Assembly: GCA_029204225.1 (NCBI GenBank)
Contig: CM055102.1
Span: 27,811,345-27,875,344, forward strand
Direction: 5' to 3'
Length of the DNA stretch: 64,000 nucleotides
Origin: Diphasiastrum complanatum
Lineage: Eukaryota; Streptophyta; Lycopodiopsida; Lycopodiales; Lycopodiaceae
Within the stretch, counting starts at the first letter, position 1. Every line of letters begins with the position of its first letter. Shown piece by piece: positions 1 through 14,146 of this stretch. The notes beneath the pieces are model-generated. The model had not been told where the DNA came from. It searched no databases and saw only the letters and a program-made list of their open reading frames with translations. The translations under genes were made by a program, and so were the position numbers.

Positions 1-2
1 TG

Positions 3-3000
3 ATGTCCATATTTTCTTCAACAAGCTTCAAAGGAGAAGATCCTTGGTGGATTGACTCGGGTGCTAGTTCACACATGACTAGTAAAGAGGAGTTTTTCTC
101 TTATCTCTTATCTTATGATGGACCTATAAATTCTATCTATACAGCAAATGATGAAGCTTGTAAGATTGAAGGAGTTGGTAGCATTCCCCTTTGCTTAGGA
201 TCTTCCAAAAAGATCAACATAGAATGTTGACTTTGTTTCAAATGAATGTTTCATCAAGAAGAAGGGTAAGATAGTGGCTAAGGGCACTAGACTTGGCAAA
301 CTTTATAAGTTGGATGCATTTGTGGATACTAATGTTGTCATGTTGGCCGAGAAGAGCAAGATATCTACCTTTACTTTATGGCACAAAAGACTTGGACATG
401 TCAACTCGGGTTCCATGGAGGCTATGATCAAGGAGGAGTATGCTTTAGGCCTACCAAGGTCTATTGGGAAGGAAGACAAGGTTTGTGAAGCTTGTGCCTT
501 ATCCAAGGCACATAAGAAGGTGTTTCCTAACTCCATCACAAAGTCATCTCATCCTCTTGAACTCATACACTCGGATGTGCACATTGCTAGCACCAAATCT
601 AATGGAGGCTCATCCATGTTTTTAACCTTCATTGATGACTACTCAAGATATTGTTGGGTGTTCTTACTTTCCTTCAAGTCTCAAGTATTTGATACTTTCG
701 TAAAGTTCAAGTTGTTTGTGGAAAAGCATCATAATCATAGCATCAAGATTCTTAAAAGTGACAATGGTGGAGAATTCATCTCCAATGAGTTCAAGGCCTT
801 TTGTGAGGAGGAAGGGATCAAGAAAGAGACTTCTTGTCCTTACACTCCTCAACAAAATGGAGTTGCTGAAAGAAGGAATAGAACATTATGTGAATGTTCT
901 AAGGCTTTAAGACTAGATGCTTGTTTGCCCAAATCCTTTTGGGGTGAGTCTCTTGTATGTGCAAACTACTTGATGAATAGGGTGTCTTGCAAAGCAATTG
1001 AAGGCAAAACTCCTTATGAGATGCTGTATGGAAAGAAGCCCAATCTTAATCACTTGAAAGTTTTTGGGTGTATATGTTATGTGCATGTGCCATTGGAAAC
1101 AAGAACCAAGGAGGATCCATCTTCCACAAGAGGGATCATGCTTGGATATGCAAGCTCAAGCAAGGGCTACAAAGTCTATCTCCCATCCTTGAACAAATTT
1201 GTTGTTTCAAGGGATGTCATCTTTGATGAACATCATATGCATATGCTTGAAGAAGGCTCGAGTGCTCCAACAATCAAGAAGAAGATGGCCGAGGAGCAAG
1301 ATCTTGGTTTTGAGGAGGAGCTCATGGAGGAGCAAGCACCAAACCCACCTATCACACCAAGGAGATCTTCAAGGGCAAAAGTGGAGCCATCAAGGCTCAT
1401 ATATCAAGGCAAAGGACAGCAAGTTGAGGGTATCTCATCCACTTCTTATGCTTTATCTAGTTTTGAAGAACCATCTAATGTTGAAGATGCATTGAACTCC
1501 AAAGAATGGTATAAAGCTATGTTGGATGAGTATGATGCCTTGATTGAGAATGAAACTTGGTTGCTTATTGAGAGACCTCAAAGGAATGTAATAGGATGCA
1601 AGTGGGTCTTCAAGCTTAAGTTGAATGCAAATGGGAGTGTTAACAAACATAAAGCAAGATTAGTTGCAAAAGGTTATGCTCAAGAGAGAGGGATAGACTA
1701 TGAGGAAACTTTTGCACCCGTGGCCAAGATGGTCACAATAAGGCTAATCATTGCACTTGCATCACATTTTGGATGGATTCTATGTCAAATGGATGTCTCT
1801 AATGCTTTCTTGAATGGTTTTTTGGAAGAGGATATCTATATGGAGCAGCCACAAGGGTTCATCAAGCATGGAATGGAGAACAAAGTATGCCATCTCCAAA
1901 GAAGCATCTATGGCTTGAAGCAAGCCTCGAGATCTTGGAATTCAAGACTACATTGCTATCTTATTTCACTTTCTTTTGTTCAAAGTGAATATGATCCCAC
2001 TCTTTACATTAAGTTTGATGATGTTGGTATTGTACTTTTACTCATTTATGTAGATGACATCATCATTAGTGGAAATAGTGTTGATGGTATTGAAAAAATC
2101 AAGATAGATCTATCCTTAGAATTCAAGATGGTAGATCTAGGGTGTCTTCACTTCATCTTAGGCATAGAAGTACTTAGAGGGTCTGATTTTATCTTTATAA
2201 GTCAAGTAAACTATGCTCAAAGTCTTTTGAAGAAGTTTAAGATGGAAGTATGCAAAAGTGTTGACACACCAATGGAGCAAGATGTAAAAGTGCCAAATGA
2301 AGATGATGAAAGTTCCTTCATGGACATCACTTTGTTTAGGCAACTTATAGGTTCCTTAATGTGAATCACTATAACTAGACCAGATCTTAGCTTTAGTGTA
2401 TGTAGGTTGAGCCAATCCATGCAAAAGCCATTGAATATCCATTGGAAAAAGGCTAAGAGGATTCTAAGATACATCTCGGGTACATTAGATTTTGGGATTC
2501 TATATAGAGGAGATGTGATTAACCTTCATGAATTTAGTGATTCAGATTTTGCAGGGGACAAGAGGGATAGGAAATCAACAAGTGCCTATTCAACTTTCAT
2601 AGGAGAAGGTGTGGTTTCATGGCTTTCAAAAAAGCAAGAAACTATATCTCTATCTTCAACCGAGGCCGAGTACAAAGCTTTGACAACCACTACAAAGGAG
2701 GTACTTTGGATCAAGAGATTATTGGTGGAACTAAAGATCAGAGGATGCACCAATCATCTACAATGACAATATATCAGCCCAACACCTTGCATCTAACCCA
2801 ATCTTCCATGCAAGATCTAAGCACATTGAGATATGCCATCACTTTGTGAGAGAAATGGTGCAAGCCAAGGAGATTGCTTTGGAGCATGTTCCAAGCAATG
2901 AATGTGTAGCTGATCTACTTACTAAACCACTTCAAAAGACACCTTTTATGAATTTCAGATCATCACTTGGAGTGATTAGTAAAGCAATGATTGAACCAAG

Positions 3001-3004
3001 CTAG
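3..3004 (+). pseudogene. Ty1/copia polyprotein relic A (protease, integrase, RT, RNase H)
   Basis: Reads through the order protease - GAG-pre-integrase - integrase - reverse transcriptase - RNase H, which is diagnostic of Ty1/copia. Seen: protease DSGASSHMT near base 57; integrase zinc region WHKRLGH...CEAC; catalytic segments HSDVH, DNGGEF and NGVAERRNRT; RT motif YVDDIIIS (about 2050); RNase H DSDFAGD and SSTEAEY; C-terminal tail with DLLTK. The 5' part (gag, 5' LTR) lies outside the window. Lesions: a short deletion and frameshift between protease and integrase (about 225-274), a nonsense codon at 2362 where related elements carry a Tyr after LM, and a frameshift near 2760. The long 696-residue ORF (274-2364) is therefore a piece of the polyprotein, not a host gene. 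It cannot make a working polyprotein. Confidence 0.93.
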
Positions 3005-3007
3005 ATA

Positions 3008-3018
3008 GTGAGGAGGAG
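3008..3018 (+). other. Polypurine tract of copia A
   Basis: GTGAGGAGGAG sits immediately before the TG that opens the 3' LTR, just after the polyprotein stop. In LTR elements this tract primes plus-strand DNA synthesis. Confidence 0.7.
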
Positions 3019-3700
3019 TGTTAAAAATTCACAATTCTAGCTTGACTAGTTTTGGTCATATGACTTGTAAATAGTTAGATGGTCATGATGTGGCTTGTCA
3101 CACGTGCCAAATAGCATAGGATTCCATTCATAAGGATGTTCTCAAGTAGACCTAAGTATTAGAACCTTTGGAATGAGTCCAAATTATGCTTAGATACAAG
3201 GGAGAAAAAATTGGAGCTATTTTTGGTAATTTTTGCATTGTTGAGGGATCTCCAAGATTCCAACCCTAACTTGGTAGGGATGAAAGATCCACCAAAATTA
3301 GCATTAGGGATAGGTTTAGGGCTACTCATACCTGCCCAAAACCGTGATGGATCATGTATATATAGGTGATGATATCTCACCAAAATCAATCAAGCAATTT
3401 AATGTTTTTTCTCTCATAATGGTGCAATTGCTCTCTATGTTCATAATTGTTTGAGTACTTGTGATTACTAATGATTATAGGATTGAATGTAGGTCTGGTG
3501 TACAGTACTCAGACTGTGGGAGGCTGTACTTTCACACGTGTGAAGCCTTCTTCAAGGATTTGGGCCATTTAATGAGGTTCAAGCATAGATTTTTGATGGA
3601 TTTTGATGGTTCAACTTGCGCTAATCTTATGAAATCATAATCTATTGTTTCCCTCATCATTTCAAGTGTTTTAGGATCCTTATTTGCTGTAATTTTTACA
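3019..3700 (+). repeat. 3' LTR of copia A
   Basis: Starts with TGTTAAAAATTCACA directly after the polypurine tract. It carries a TATA-like TATATATAGG at 3356-3365 and a CACACGTGTG palindrome at 3533-3542. The right end is placed at AATTTTTACA (3691-3700) by analogy with copia F, whose LTR ends TTTTTCACA. With no second LTR in view this end is uncertain by tens of bases. The LTR start resembles that of copia F (TGTGAAAGATTCA). Confidence 0.6.
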
Positions 3701-5707
3701 GCTAGTGAAAAAGGTATTTGGAGGTAGTGGAGACCTGAGACAGCCTCTAAGGGTGACATATCATCACATTCACCAAAAAACCAACTCCCAGCAGATTTTC
3801 AGAAAAGTAAAAAAAAATCCATAAAAAATTTAAGAACCCTTGTAAAAACTAAAAAAATTTCAGAGCTGCTCAGTAACCTTCGCCAGACCTCCTGTAGCTA
3901 GATCTCATTGAGGCAAGCTCACATACGAGTCCGCAAGAGTTACTTTTTAGTGGAAGACCTTCGACGAGAGTTTCCTAGTTCTAGAAAGCAAGGAGCAGAG
4001 AGATATCAAGGAAAAACCTCGAAAAAGAGGCTAAAATCACACTATTAACCAGCTAAATTGATCATATCCCCACATATCTAGATTGCTTTTTTCATATCCA
4101 TCGAGATCCAGTATCCCTTGACTTATCCGACGAATGAATTTGAGATCCAGACGATCAGTACCAAGAAGAGTTGGAAATCCAGCACCAAACTTTCCCCGAG
4201 TTGCAGCCCAACAGATTGAAGTAGAAGCACGACCAGTCACAATGGACCAGATGGATCAGCCCATAACTGTTGCAAGAAATCTAAAGGGCACCTCGACTCA
4301 AGATGCCAAAATATGATGGATTGACAGATTCAATCAAATTCCTCCAGATCTACAAACAAGCATGTAGGGTGTGTAGGATAGTTGGTGAGAAGCCCTCCGC
4401 CTTTCAAGAAGGGCTAGAACACAAAGATAGGGCCCTAACTATACTTAGTTGCTAATTTAGATGCTTACTAGTTCTATTTTAACACTACCCAACCTTTACT
4501 CTATTTCCACTAACTCTAAACTCATACATTCATCATAATTGAGGGTGAAGGGAGAAAGAGAAAAGGAGAGATAGAGATAGAGATATAGAAAGAGAGTAGA
4601 GATGGAGATTAGCTCAAATGCTCAATGTCATGCTTATGGAGAAACCACAACTAGCAAAAATCAAGAACGATGGAAACTAGAACAATAAGCAAATCACACA
4701 AAAAGCATAAGCAAGATTGATTAGCAAATGAGGATGTTGGAGCTCACAAAATAGTAGAGTCTCCTCCTCTCTATTAAGCTTGGAAAATGGTTATAATTGG
4801 TGCCTTTTTTATCTTTGGGGTGGCCCTTGCCCCTTGCTTTCTATTGGCTACTCGCAAGAAGGTGGGATTGAAATCCACACCCTTCACAAGAAGCAAAAAA
4901 CTAAGCAATTTTGACCAAAACATAGCCTAGAATCATAAATCACTGAAAGAACCGCCATGCATCATTAATGATCCCCAAAATGAATGTACAACTTGCTGAA
5001 AAATTCGGATCTACACAAGATTTGAGCTACAAAAAAAAAAAAAAAAAAAAAAGCGCCAAAAAAACAACACAATTTGGCTTTCTAGAACAATTCTACATAA
5101 ACCACAAAAAAATTACGAGAGACATGGACCTTAGCAACATGCAAATTGAAATCGGGAGAATCCACCAACTTGCACACTTGTTCCACTACCTGGATGAGAA
5201 TACTAGTTGATCTCCACCAAAATTCCAATGAAAAGCACCACCACTCCAAGTTTCCTAATATTCGTAAGTCTTGCTCTAATACTACTATAAGGGAAAGCTC
5301 CTCAAGATCCTGCTTACAAGACAAACACAATGTAAAACACACTATAAACCACCCAACCAAGTAAAAGCAGCCAATCAACTCTAGAAGCTTCACCCCCAAG
5401 CCAAGGAATAGGAAGCATGAAAGTAGAGTGAGAGCCTGGCAATGAATCAACCATAAGGTGAGGTAGTAGGGCGAGTTTGGCCTCCTTATTGTTAACTTGT
5501 TTCACTGGAGTACCGTGTATCCAAGACTAGGAGTATATTGAATCCTATGTACTGGTCATGGACATTAAACATAATATCAAGTACAACCTCAAAATCATAG
5601 GCCTAATGTTCATAGCACATTAAAAGACCTCCGTAATTCTTAAAATCATCAACAAGTAACAAATCCCAAAAAGAAAGGGGCAAAAAGAGACTTTTTGTTT
5701 TGTGTGT
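3701..5707. other. Gene-poor sequence
   Basis: No ORF here resembles a known protein. Contents: purine-rich GAGAGATAGAGATAG tract (about 4550-4600) and a pure A run of about 22 bases (5031-5052). The A run could be the tail of an old retroposed sequence, but no body or target duplication was recognised. Confidence 0.5.
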
Positions 5708-6212
5708 CATTAGCTTTGCAATGAAACGTGGCTAAGCTTTTTCCTCAAAAATCTCACATTACAATGTGAAGAAAAATTCAAAATTTTTGAAACCTAGATC
5801 ACAACTTCATATCTACATCAAAATAATTGAAGCGTCCACATAATCTCATACACCCAATATATTTGCTTCCCATATCACACTTATACAACATTTACGAGCA
5901 AAATGATTGAAGTATGCACACATAACTCAAGCCATAGCCCACTCTCCAATCCAACGGGGTTGGCTCAGTTGGTCAGCTTGGCATTCAAAGTTTCTTTAGT
6001 CCCAAGTTCAAGCCCCCCTTGAAAACCAAGAATTCTAAACAATCCCAACATATAATTGTTTCAAAGGGGGGAAAAAAATAGAGGATTGAAACCCTTTCAA
6101 TGTCATTAGCTTGTAATAAAACATGGCTGAACCTTTTTCCCAAACATCACACAGTAGAATGCAAAGGAAAAGCAAAAATGTTTGATTCCTAGATCAACCA
6201 CAATTCCACATG
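5708..6212 (+). repeat. Two diverged copies of a ~115-bp unit flanking a SINE
   Basis: The unit beginning TGTCATTAGCTTTGCAATG (about 5706-5820) recurs, diverged, at about 6096-6212 (TGTCATTAGCTTGTAATAAAAC). Both copies continue through a run like TTTTTCC and CCTAGATCA. The tRNA-like SINE at 5951 lies between them. Confidence 0.55.
5951..6030 (+). mobile_element. tRNA-derived SINE, copy 1 (diverged)
   Basis: CCAACGGGGTTGGCTCAG followed by a GGTTCGA-like B box (here AAGTTCAAGCC) and TTGAAAACCA matches the copies at 18120, 32251 and 32337. Box A is TGGCTCAGTTGG; the B box has decayed from GGTTCGAGCC to AGTTCAAGCC. No convincing target duplication is seen, which fits an old copy. Confidence 0.7.
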
Positions 6213-8258
6213 TTTTAATGACACTTGATCTCACGTTCATGCACTCTCAAGTGCGACTATATTTGGAAGTTCTTAAGAATGTAATACAATGATTCTCCAA
6301 ATTTATCAAATATCTCACATTGAAGAAAGTCTAACATAGTTGAAACAATAGCTCCATTCTACTTGAGCCAATGTCAAAGTTTCTTGCACAATTCAAACGA
6401 TGTAAAATTTAATGCCTAAAAGTATAAGTTGCAGCAATCAACATCTACGTGATCTGCTAGGTGGGCCAGGAATAGAACAAATAGTAGTCTCCTCCTAGTG
6501 CAAAAATTCTTATAAATGGAACATTACTTATTCCTCATCATTTCATACAGAAAAAAGAGTTTTCTATTGACCACATCTCTCCTAAATTTGTGAGCACCGA
6601 CTTACTTAACACATGTCATGTACTCTTTGAATACGTTGCTATTCATTCCAACACTAGCCCAACTAATTGTACAACCATCTTTTGACAAAAATTCCTTGGA
6701 ACATCCAAACCATCAACTATGTTATTGCACACCACCAAAGACATCATTTTCTCATCATCTACAATACCAACAATTAGCCATTCTCTAAACCACAAGTATT
6801 CATTTTATAACTCCATGCCCTTTTTGTCATTTCATTGACAAAAACCCTCCCATCCTAACAAATCAACTCCCTTTCCTTCCCAAGATCCTCTTTTTCTCGT
6901 CCTTCCAACAACCAATTTGATGGCAATATTCTCCTCTTCATTGTGATCAAAGCTCCTATCAACATCCAATTTGCTATTCCCACTTCACGTCTCCTTATAG
7001 CAAAACAAATGCTTAATTAACATCCAGCTCACCTTTTTCCATACCTCCTCATTGCAAAACAAAGACTCATTCAACAATCATTAAGCACAACTCTTCCAAC
7101 CATTAGATCAACTTTTTCAATTTAAACATTGCAAAACTCCCCTGTTGCAAATGAGATTCCATTGAACAAAAAATCCACAATAAGCACAACACAAGAAGTT
7201 GAAAACCATATTCACACACATGAGCAGTATCCGAGAAAAAATGCATAGTGACATTAATGCTTCCCAGTCACAACCACTCTGCAAGCCCAAGCAAGTTTCA
7301 ACCCATACCCCTACCATCCTATCACAAAATCTAGCTACAACAATCCTAGAAATCACAAAAATAACCTCACCCAAAACCTAGCACCAATGGCGAGCTGCAT
7401 AATGCCCTCACAAATATTTGATAAGTCTCAATTCCCCCTCACAAATATTTGATAAGTCTCAATTCCCCGACGCATATCAATAAGTGATGAGCTATAGAAA
7501 CTAGTTTTATATGCTCAATTCACTAAGTAGACTTCTATCATTGCCCAATCATTTGTATTAACATTGAAAAAACATTGGTTGTCAATCCTATTGCTATTGC
7601 TTGATTTCTTGTATCCGGCCAACATGAATCACCCTATCAACCTAGTGATAGACTCAGCCACAAAGTTGAGTCAAAGCCAATGGTCCAAATATCACTTCTA
7701 CAATTGCTCTTTACAAGGCATGAGGCTAACATGAATCACCCTACCAACATATGCGAATTATTCAATATGCTCCTTTCACAATTGATTATATAATGTACAA
7801 CTTTGAAATACAATTTCACCATTGCAAATTCCTTGTTCAATTGTTTATGGTTAAATACTTAACAAGTTATGATTGTAATTCGAATCAAACTTCAAAAGTA
7901 GATCACCCTTATCTCAGACTAATAATACAACTAAAATCCATAATGTACAACTTTGAAATAAAATTTGCACCATTGCAATTTTCTTGTTCAATTGTTTATG
8001 GTGAAATGTTTTAACAATTTATGGCTGTGATTTGAATCAAACTTCAAAAAATTCAGATCAGCCTTATCTCAGATTGATAATACAACTAAAGTCTATAAAT
8101 ACAGGTGAGTTCACTAACACATGTGCAGCTGCCAATTAGGTCATTGTTACAAGTATTCTCAAAGAGAATGTGGCAATCTTCATGCATATGTAAAAATTTA
8201 TTACCATCCATAGCATAAACTCATACTTAATCAGCTGAAACTGTGCGTATCTGCATGA

Positions 8259-8262
<4 letters not shown>
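6213..8262. other. Gene-poor sequence with two local tandem duplications
   Basis: No coding region recognised. A 30-31 bp unit containing CTCACAAATATTTGATAAG is duplicated at about 7409-7467. A longer unit is duplicated at 7790-8099 (listed separately). The rest is ordinary AT-rich sequence. Confidence 0.5.
7790..8099 (+). repeat. Tandem duplication, ~150-bp unit
   Basis: ATAATGTACAACTTTGAAAT opens both units (about 7790 and 7939). Both run through TTGTTCAATTGTTTATGGT, GAATCAAACTTCAAAA and CTTATCTCAGA...AATACAACTAAA. The copies differ by scattered substitutions and small indels, so the duplication is not recent. Confidence 0.8.

Positions 8263-8335
<73 letters not shown>
8263..8335 (+). repeat. 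(GA)n microsatellite, ~73 bp
   Basis: Uninterrupted GA dinucleotides, about 490 bases downstream of the stop codon of the minus-strand RING gene. Confidence 0.98.
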
Positions 8336-8336
<1 letters not shown>

Positions 8337-8821
8337 CTAACCTACGGAATACACCACTACAAGTTTATTCAAAAGCACAAATCAAACTCTAATCATTATG
8401 GGTATTCTCCAATATGATGTGGAGTGCCATAAGAAGTATCATTTGGTAAGGGCGCCATAGATCCACAGATTCAAAGTATACAAGTAGAAAGTGGTCTTTC
8501 GCCTGGCTAAGGGGATGATCTTCACCCAGCACCTAAAAGAGCTGTACATTCATCATACAATCCAGTATACCAAAACCACCTAGATTCTAGATAAAGTAGG
8601 CATGAAATTACGACCTGACAGATGACTCAGTTTTTTAGCCTGCAAGTATGCTCAGCAATGTTGGAACTGATTTTTTTCGAATACATGTTTGCTCTGTATG
8701 AAGCATTGTAGCAAAAACTTGTCTTGGATATCAAAACGCCCAGCTCAGATGAACTCTATGAAATGAACTCATTAGCAAAAGGAGATACAACTTCAACAAA
8801 ACATCTGCAAAGTAGAAGTTA

Positions 8822-11800
8822 TCATTGTTCTAAATGAATGCTGCGGTCCACACTATCCTTCACCACTTCAATCGAAAGTGAATGAGACTGGCTGCTCTCA
8901 CCACTCAAGGTAATTGAATTTCTTATAACAGAGTGCTCAAATGTTTCTCCAGAATCAACAATGTCTACCCTGCTACTACTTTCTGCTCCAGAAGCACCTG
9001 TTAAAACAATTGTTTCATGAGCAGGAGAACCCAGTGGGACAACCTTATTTGTTGGAGCAAGAGTACATCGACACACTGGACAAGTAGAATTGCCGCACAG
9101 CCATTCGTCAATGCAGTCGATATGAAAACAATGACCACAAACAGGCAATTGCCGCAGTTTTTCATTCGGCTCATACTCTCCCAAACAGATGGGGCATCTG
9201 CCAAGCAACATGTCTTCATCACTGATCCATTGTGGCTAAGCAACGTTTGTCTGAATTGATGAAATTTGACTTGATAAAATTAGCATCGAAGAACTTTATT
9301 CAGATAAAGCAATAAAGAAAGTTACGTATCTTTGAAACAAGAAAGATACAAAAATTTCAGCATTCATTTAGAAAGAAACTAGCAGCTCACAAAAGGCTTG
9401 ATCAGATGTTCAGGATGTGACTTTCAAAACATGGAAGCAGACAGATTCCAAACATACCCGTCCTACAGATATAATTCCACTGGGGAGGATTTTTGCACGC
9501 AAACAGATATGCTATAATGATCTCCATGCAGAATAGAAGTTACCAGATTGTTGCGATTGTGCATATTTAAGAGTTGGAAAAAGTGAAGAAAGACAGCTGA
9601 GCAAGAGCTTCATGCAATGTATTTTAAGTGGCATACAGAATTACAAAGTCGAAGGCATGAACTACTCTGACGTGAATAGTTACACAGTAGCAGAAGCAAA
9701 AGAGCTCTCTAAAAATGGACGGTACACATGGTACCACAGAAATAGTCTAGTAGAACTGATCATAAGAGAAGCTTTGTGTGACTCTTATAGCCAATACTTT
9801 CAGAAATGCCTTTCTTCTGAGTCGGTGTTACTTGAGAGACGGTCCAGGCTTTGCACTTTATGGCTACAAGCTCAGTTAAGATTTAGTTGATGCAGTTCTT
9901 CAATAGTTCTTCAGTTCTCACAGAATGACCATAAGCATGTTATGACAGGACTTTATGCCTAAAAATCTTATATTGCTGATTGCCCGCCATTCCTAGCTAA
10001 GGACCAAAAAGGAGAGCACTTTCTAGCAGGCTACTCCTTGCAACTTACATGAACAAGCCAGCAAAAAATCCCAAATTGTTCACTTTGCTCTTGTCGATTA
10101 TTGTATGAGCTCTTAAGAGTAAGCGCAGACCTTCCTTTTAAGTGCAGACTTTTAAGTTCCAAAATTTCCACAATATCTGAATGGTACTAAGTTGAGCTAT
10201 CATCTATGCATCCCTAAGTTTTATGGACAAAAAGCTTACAATATTTCATTCTTCAAAAATTCATGCCACGATGTATATAACCTGTATCCTGACTATTTCC
10301 GAGAAACTCGCATGTAAAGTAGGCTAACGGAAAAAAAGTTTGTGCCATTGAACACATTATGAGACAATACAAGCAGTGAAACTAAGAATTAAGAACATCG
10401 GTGCAGTTTTCAAACAAAAGTCAAGCATCATTAAAAACATCACAACGAAACATGTTCTGTCAACATCTGCATGAGTTATGGTACTTTCAACTTACCTGAG
10501 GTCAAGGGCCAGTAATTAGCAACCTAAATAGTGCATCCAGGAATTCAAGAGCCTGACTTGTTTTGTAAAATTCTACTCTAAGAGTACTTTGGTCAATCTC
10601 AAGCAGGTGTGTTGAGCATTTTTCAGCCAAGGTTCTAAAACTACTGATTTCGGCGAAAATTCTAAATGTCCATTAGGGGCCAGTCTCAGAGTCGGCTAAC
10701 ATGGTGCTAGAAGGAATTCTTACAGGGCTAGTCCATCATAAGCTATGATGATGGCAGCTGACCGCAGCTAGGCATCTCAGCCAAACAGGATCACGCATGT
10801 GTCATAAGTTGTGATCCAGTAAGCCTGTCTAACATGCCTTCAAGAGGTGCAAATTAAGGATAGCCATAATGGACCTATATGTCAGTCTCCGAGCTACCCT
10901 GGCCATGCCAGGAAGCCACAAGCAGTCAGGATGCTCAAGCCAGCTGCTGTTCCATGTCAAAGCAGGAGTTATTCTTTTACTGCTACTAACACGGACACCC
11001 GGGCAAGGCTTGATTGGCCTGGAGTCGGCCATGTGACCAGGTACCATCATGAAGGTCGAGAATACCTAAATGGTGGTCCAAGGCAGGGAGGAACTTCATT
11101 CCGACTACCAGATAGTCTTGGAGAGAAGAGGTTCTGTAGAGCAGCGTAAAAATGGATATCATAAAAATTAACAAACTCTGGAAGCAGCATATTCAGTAAG
11201 AGGGAATAGATTTCTATGAGCACAGAAAGGGAAGATTGTGGACCTAGAAGAAAAAGTCATTTTTGTTTCATTGCTGCAACAAAGTAGGCATAGAGATTTC
11301 AGCATGGGGAACTAGAAAGACAAGTTAATTTCCTATTAATAAATCAATGTTTGATGTTTAATCGAGCCACACATGTTGCTAATCTAATATGCTTTCTCAC
11401 AGAGGCAAGAAAGGAGGTGATTTCAGGCCATTCCCCTAGTTTGTTGAGCTTGCTGAAGAATTAGAAGTCGAAGGGTTGCGATTCTAAACTCAAACAACCC
11501 TTTGTTGGATTATGTTGGGAGGATCTTCCTACAATCCATCCATGGAGTTAGATGCATACGATGCTCAAGAATTTGATAGCTTCTCAATGCTGTGGTCGAG
11601 GGCACTTTTGTTAAACAAGAAGCAGATCGTAGGCTGCCTATGATAAACAGTAAAATTTGCAGCAGATCATGGGTCAAGGCTGAACGGGAGAGAGGAACTC
11701 ATAGAGAATGAGAAGGCCGCCAGTATTGTTTTGAAAGTCCAATAGTACAGTGAAAGACGTTCTAGTTGCAATACAAAAACATTTTCTGGTCAGAAGACCC

Positions 11801-14109
11801 ATAGAGAATGAAAAGGCAGCCCAGTATTGCTTGGAAAGTCCTATAGTACAGTGAAAGAGGTTCTAGTTACAAAACAAAAACATTTTCTGGTCAGTGAAGA
11901 TGTAAATAGTAAGAACCGCTCCACCATAGATGCATGCATGGTTGAAACCCTGACAATCACCCAAGGCATCCTAACCATGACCCACTGTTATGTTATGCAT
12001 TGTAGAATCATCCACATGCAATGCTGTTCAGGCTAGTAGACAAGTCACATGGTGTTCCAACATCTATGCAACGTGTCCTAGGATAGAAACCTAGTCATTG
12101 CCACGCATCTGACTTCTCACTGACAATGTGTCGGTACTGGTAGTGAGTCACAGGATGCTCCGTCGATTTGGAGAAAAGTAAAAATAGTGAAGTGATAACT
12201 CTGAACTAGATTGACATTACACCATGATTTATTGATTATGATCATTTTACAATTGCACCGGAACGTTGTTCTAGACCCCCACACTCCAGAACACGGCGTT
12301 CCAGAACTCCGAAACGATGTGTTGAATTTTATTTTTATGATTTAGTAATAACAATCGTTTTCAATCTGAGGCCAATTGACTAATATTATATTATCAACCT
12401 CATTAGCCATAGAAGAGTAAAGGGAGGCAGTTTCCCAATTCCTTGTAATTTACTAATTTCAAGAACTATAATTGCAAAAATTTCATAATGCGTCACAAAG
12501 TTATTGTTGTGCAAGGCTAAAATTGTACTTCATATCTTACTAGGCTCAAATTTTATTGGAAGACTTTAAAGTGTTATTTGGGTTTCATTTTTGTTCAGCT
12601 CCAAACTTTTGCATGTTCTCCCTGGTATTCATTGTTTGTTTATTACGCCTACTCCTTGATTTTATTTCAATTATTACTTTTTGAATCTCTTAAAACCATT
12701 TGGCCATGCACCGCTCACTAATAAACACACCCTTTCATTTCCATCTAGTAAAACGTTTCACTTTCTTTGCTATTTTTTGATTTACAGAAACATTTACATT
12801 TAATTAAGATTAATTACCCTAGTTGCATGCCGCAGTTCCAATCGGCTGATTCCAAAGGTTCGAATCAGCCTATTCCAAAGGTTTGAACTGGGCAGGTCTG
12901 CCTTGAATTGGCCGATTCGAACAAGTTTTCATTTTTTGGGGCCTATTTGAAATTTTTTACACGGTAACTGATTCAAACATGTATTCGATTTGAATCGGCC
13001 GGTTTGAAATGGCTCAATTCGAACCGCGATTCTTTGTTCGAATCACCGACTTCTGAAACATTGGACTAATTACTAAGGAATGAAGCTAAGAAAGTACTTT
13101 GGCACCAAGAGAGTCCCAAACAATGAAAAGAATATTCGTCAATACGAGCAAAGGTTTGAATGCAAAAGCATTCTAGATTCAGGAACAGCACAACTATCTT
13201 GAAGTTTTACTTGAGGCGAATGATGGAATATACCAAGGACATCTTAAACATACTTCCTCAATTTTGACTTTTAGAATGTAAAAGAAGTTGCAGCTACAAA
13301 AGTAGAGAGAGCCACAAGCGTTCCAGTCCCCGAAAACAAAACAAAAAAAAAATTAGCAACATTTTGATCCAAAACACTACTGAATTCCGAAACTGCTCCG
13401 AAAAGCAACGTTCTAAAACAGCACTCATCTATGATAAAAATTTTGATTTCATGTGACACAAGTCAAAATCACTAACTAGCTAAGAACAAGATGATGGCTT
13501 ATCATGATTTAGGACTCTACTTTTTAAGTTTATTGATCGTGATACACTTATAATTAAAATTTGCGTTGCAATAATGTGCTATGAATTCTTATAACATAAA
13601 CCGACACCTGCTTTTTGTTGTACATACACATTGCATATCACTTTTATTGTTTCTTTGTTTCTTTTTAGTCAATTCTCCACTTTGATATTTTCTCTTCAAT
13701 TTGAAGTTGATCCAAATTAGCAAATTTATCAATTTTGACACAAAACAAGAGACATGATAGCATAACTACATCTATTACAAGTTGCAAGGCACTATTGAGC
13801 TTGTAAGCAAACTTTCAACTCATCTTGTTGAACAGCTTTGAGATGTAGATCAAGTCGCCACTAACAAGTGTTGAAGAGTAATGCCTATTTTACCTCTTCA
13901 GCTAAGCACTAGTAAGTTTGTACATTACTCATGGGACATGTTACTTTTAACTACATGGGGCCCGCTACTTGTAACTCAACAAAGTTAGTGCAAGTGGCCC
14001 ACTTGCACAAGTAGCTCAATCGTATGGTTGCCACCTATACATTCCATGCATGTACATGAGGTGCTTGCCTCATAGATGACTAGGAGGACTCTCTCGACTA
14101 AAAGGACCC

Positions 14110-14146
<37 letters not shown>

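Noticed and set aside
3791..3860. LTR A end at AAAATTTCAG instead of 3700
   Set aside because: The comparison with copia F (TTTTTCACA end about 206 bp after the shared palindrome) fits the 3700 end better, though this remains uncertain.
9198..9231. Longer RING exon starting at the CTTAG acceptor (giving [12 protein letters not shown] before the finger)
   Set aside because: The TTGGCAG acceptor at 9198 gives the exact family join SQ-CPIC and correct phase; the alternative does not match the family spacing.
9001..9259. ORFs overlapping the RING exon in other frames and on the plus strand
   Set aside because: Shadows of the RING-H2 exon; no motif.
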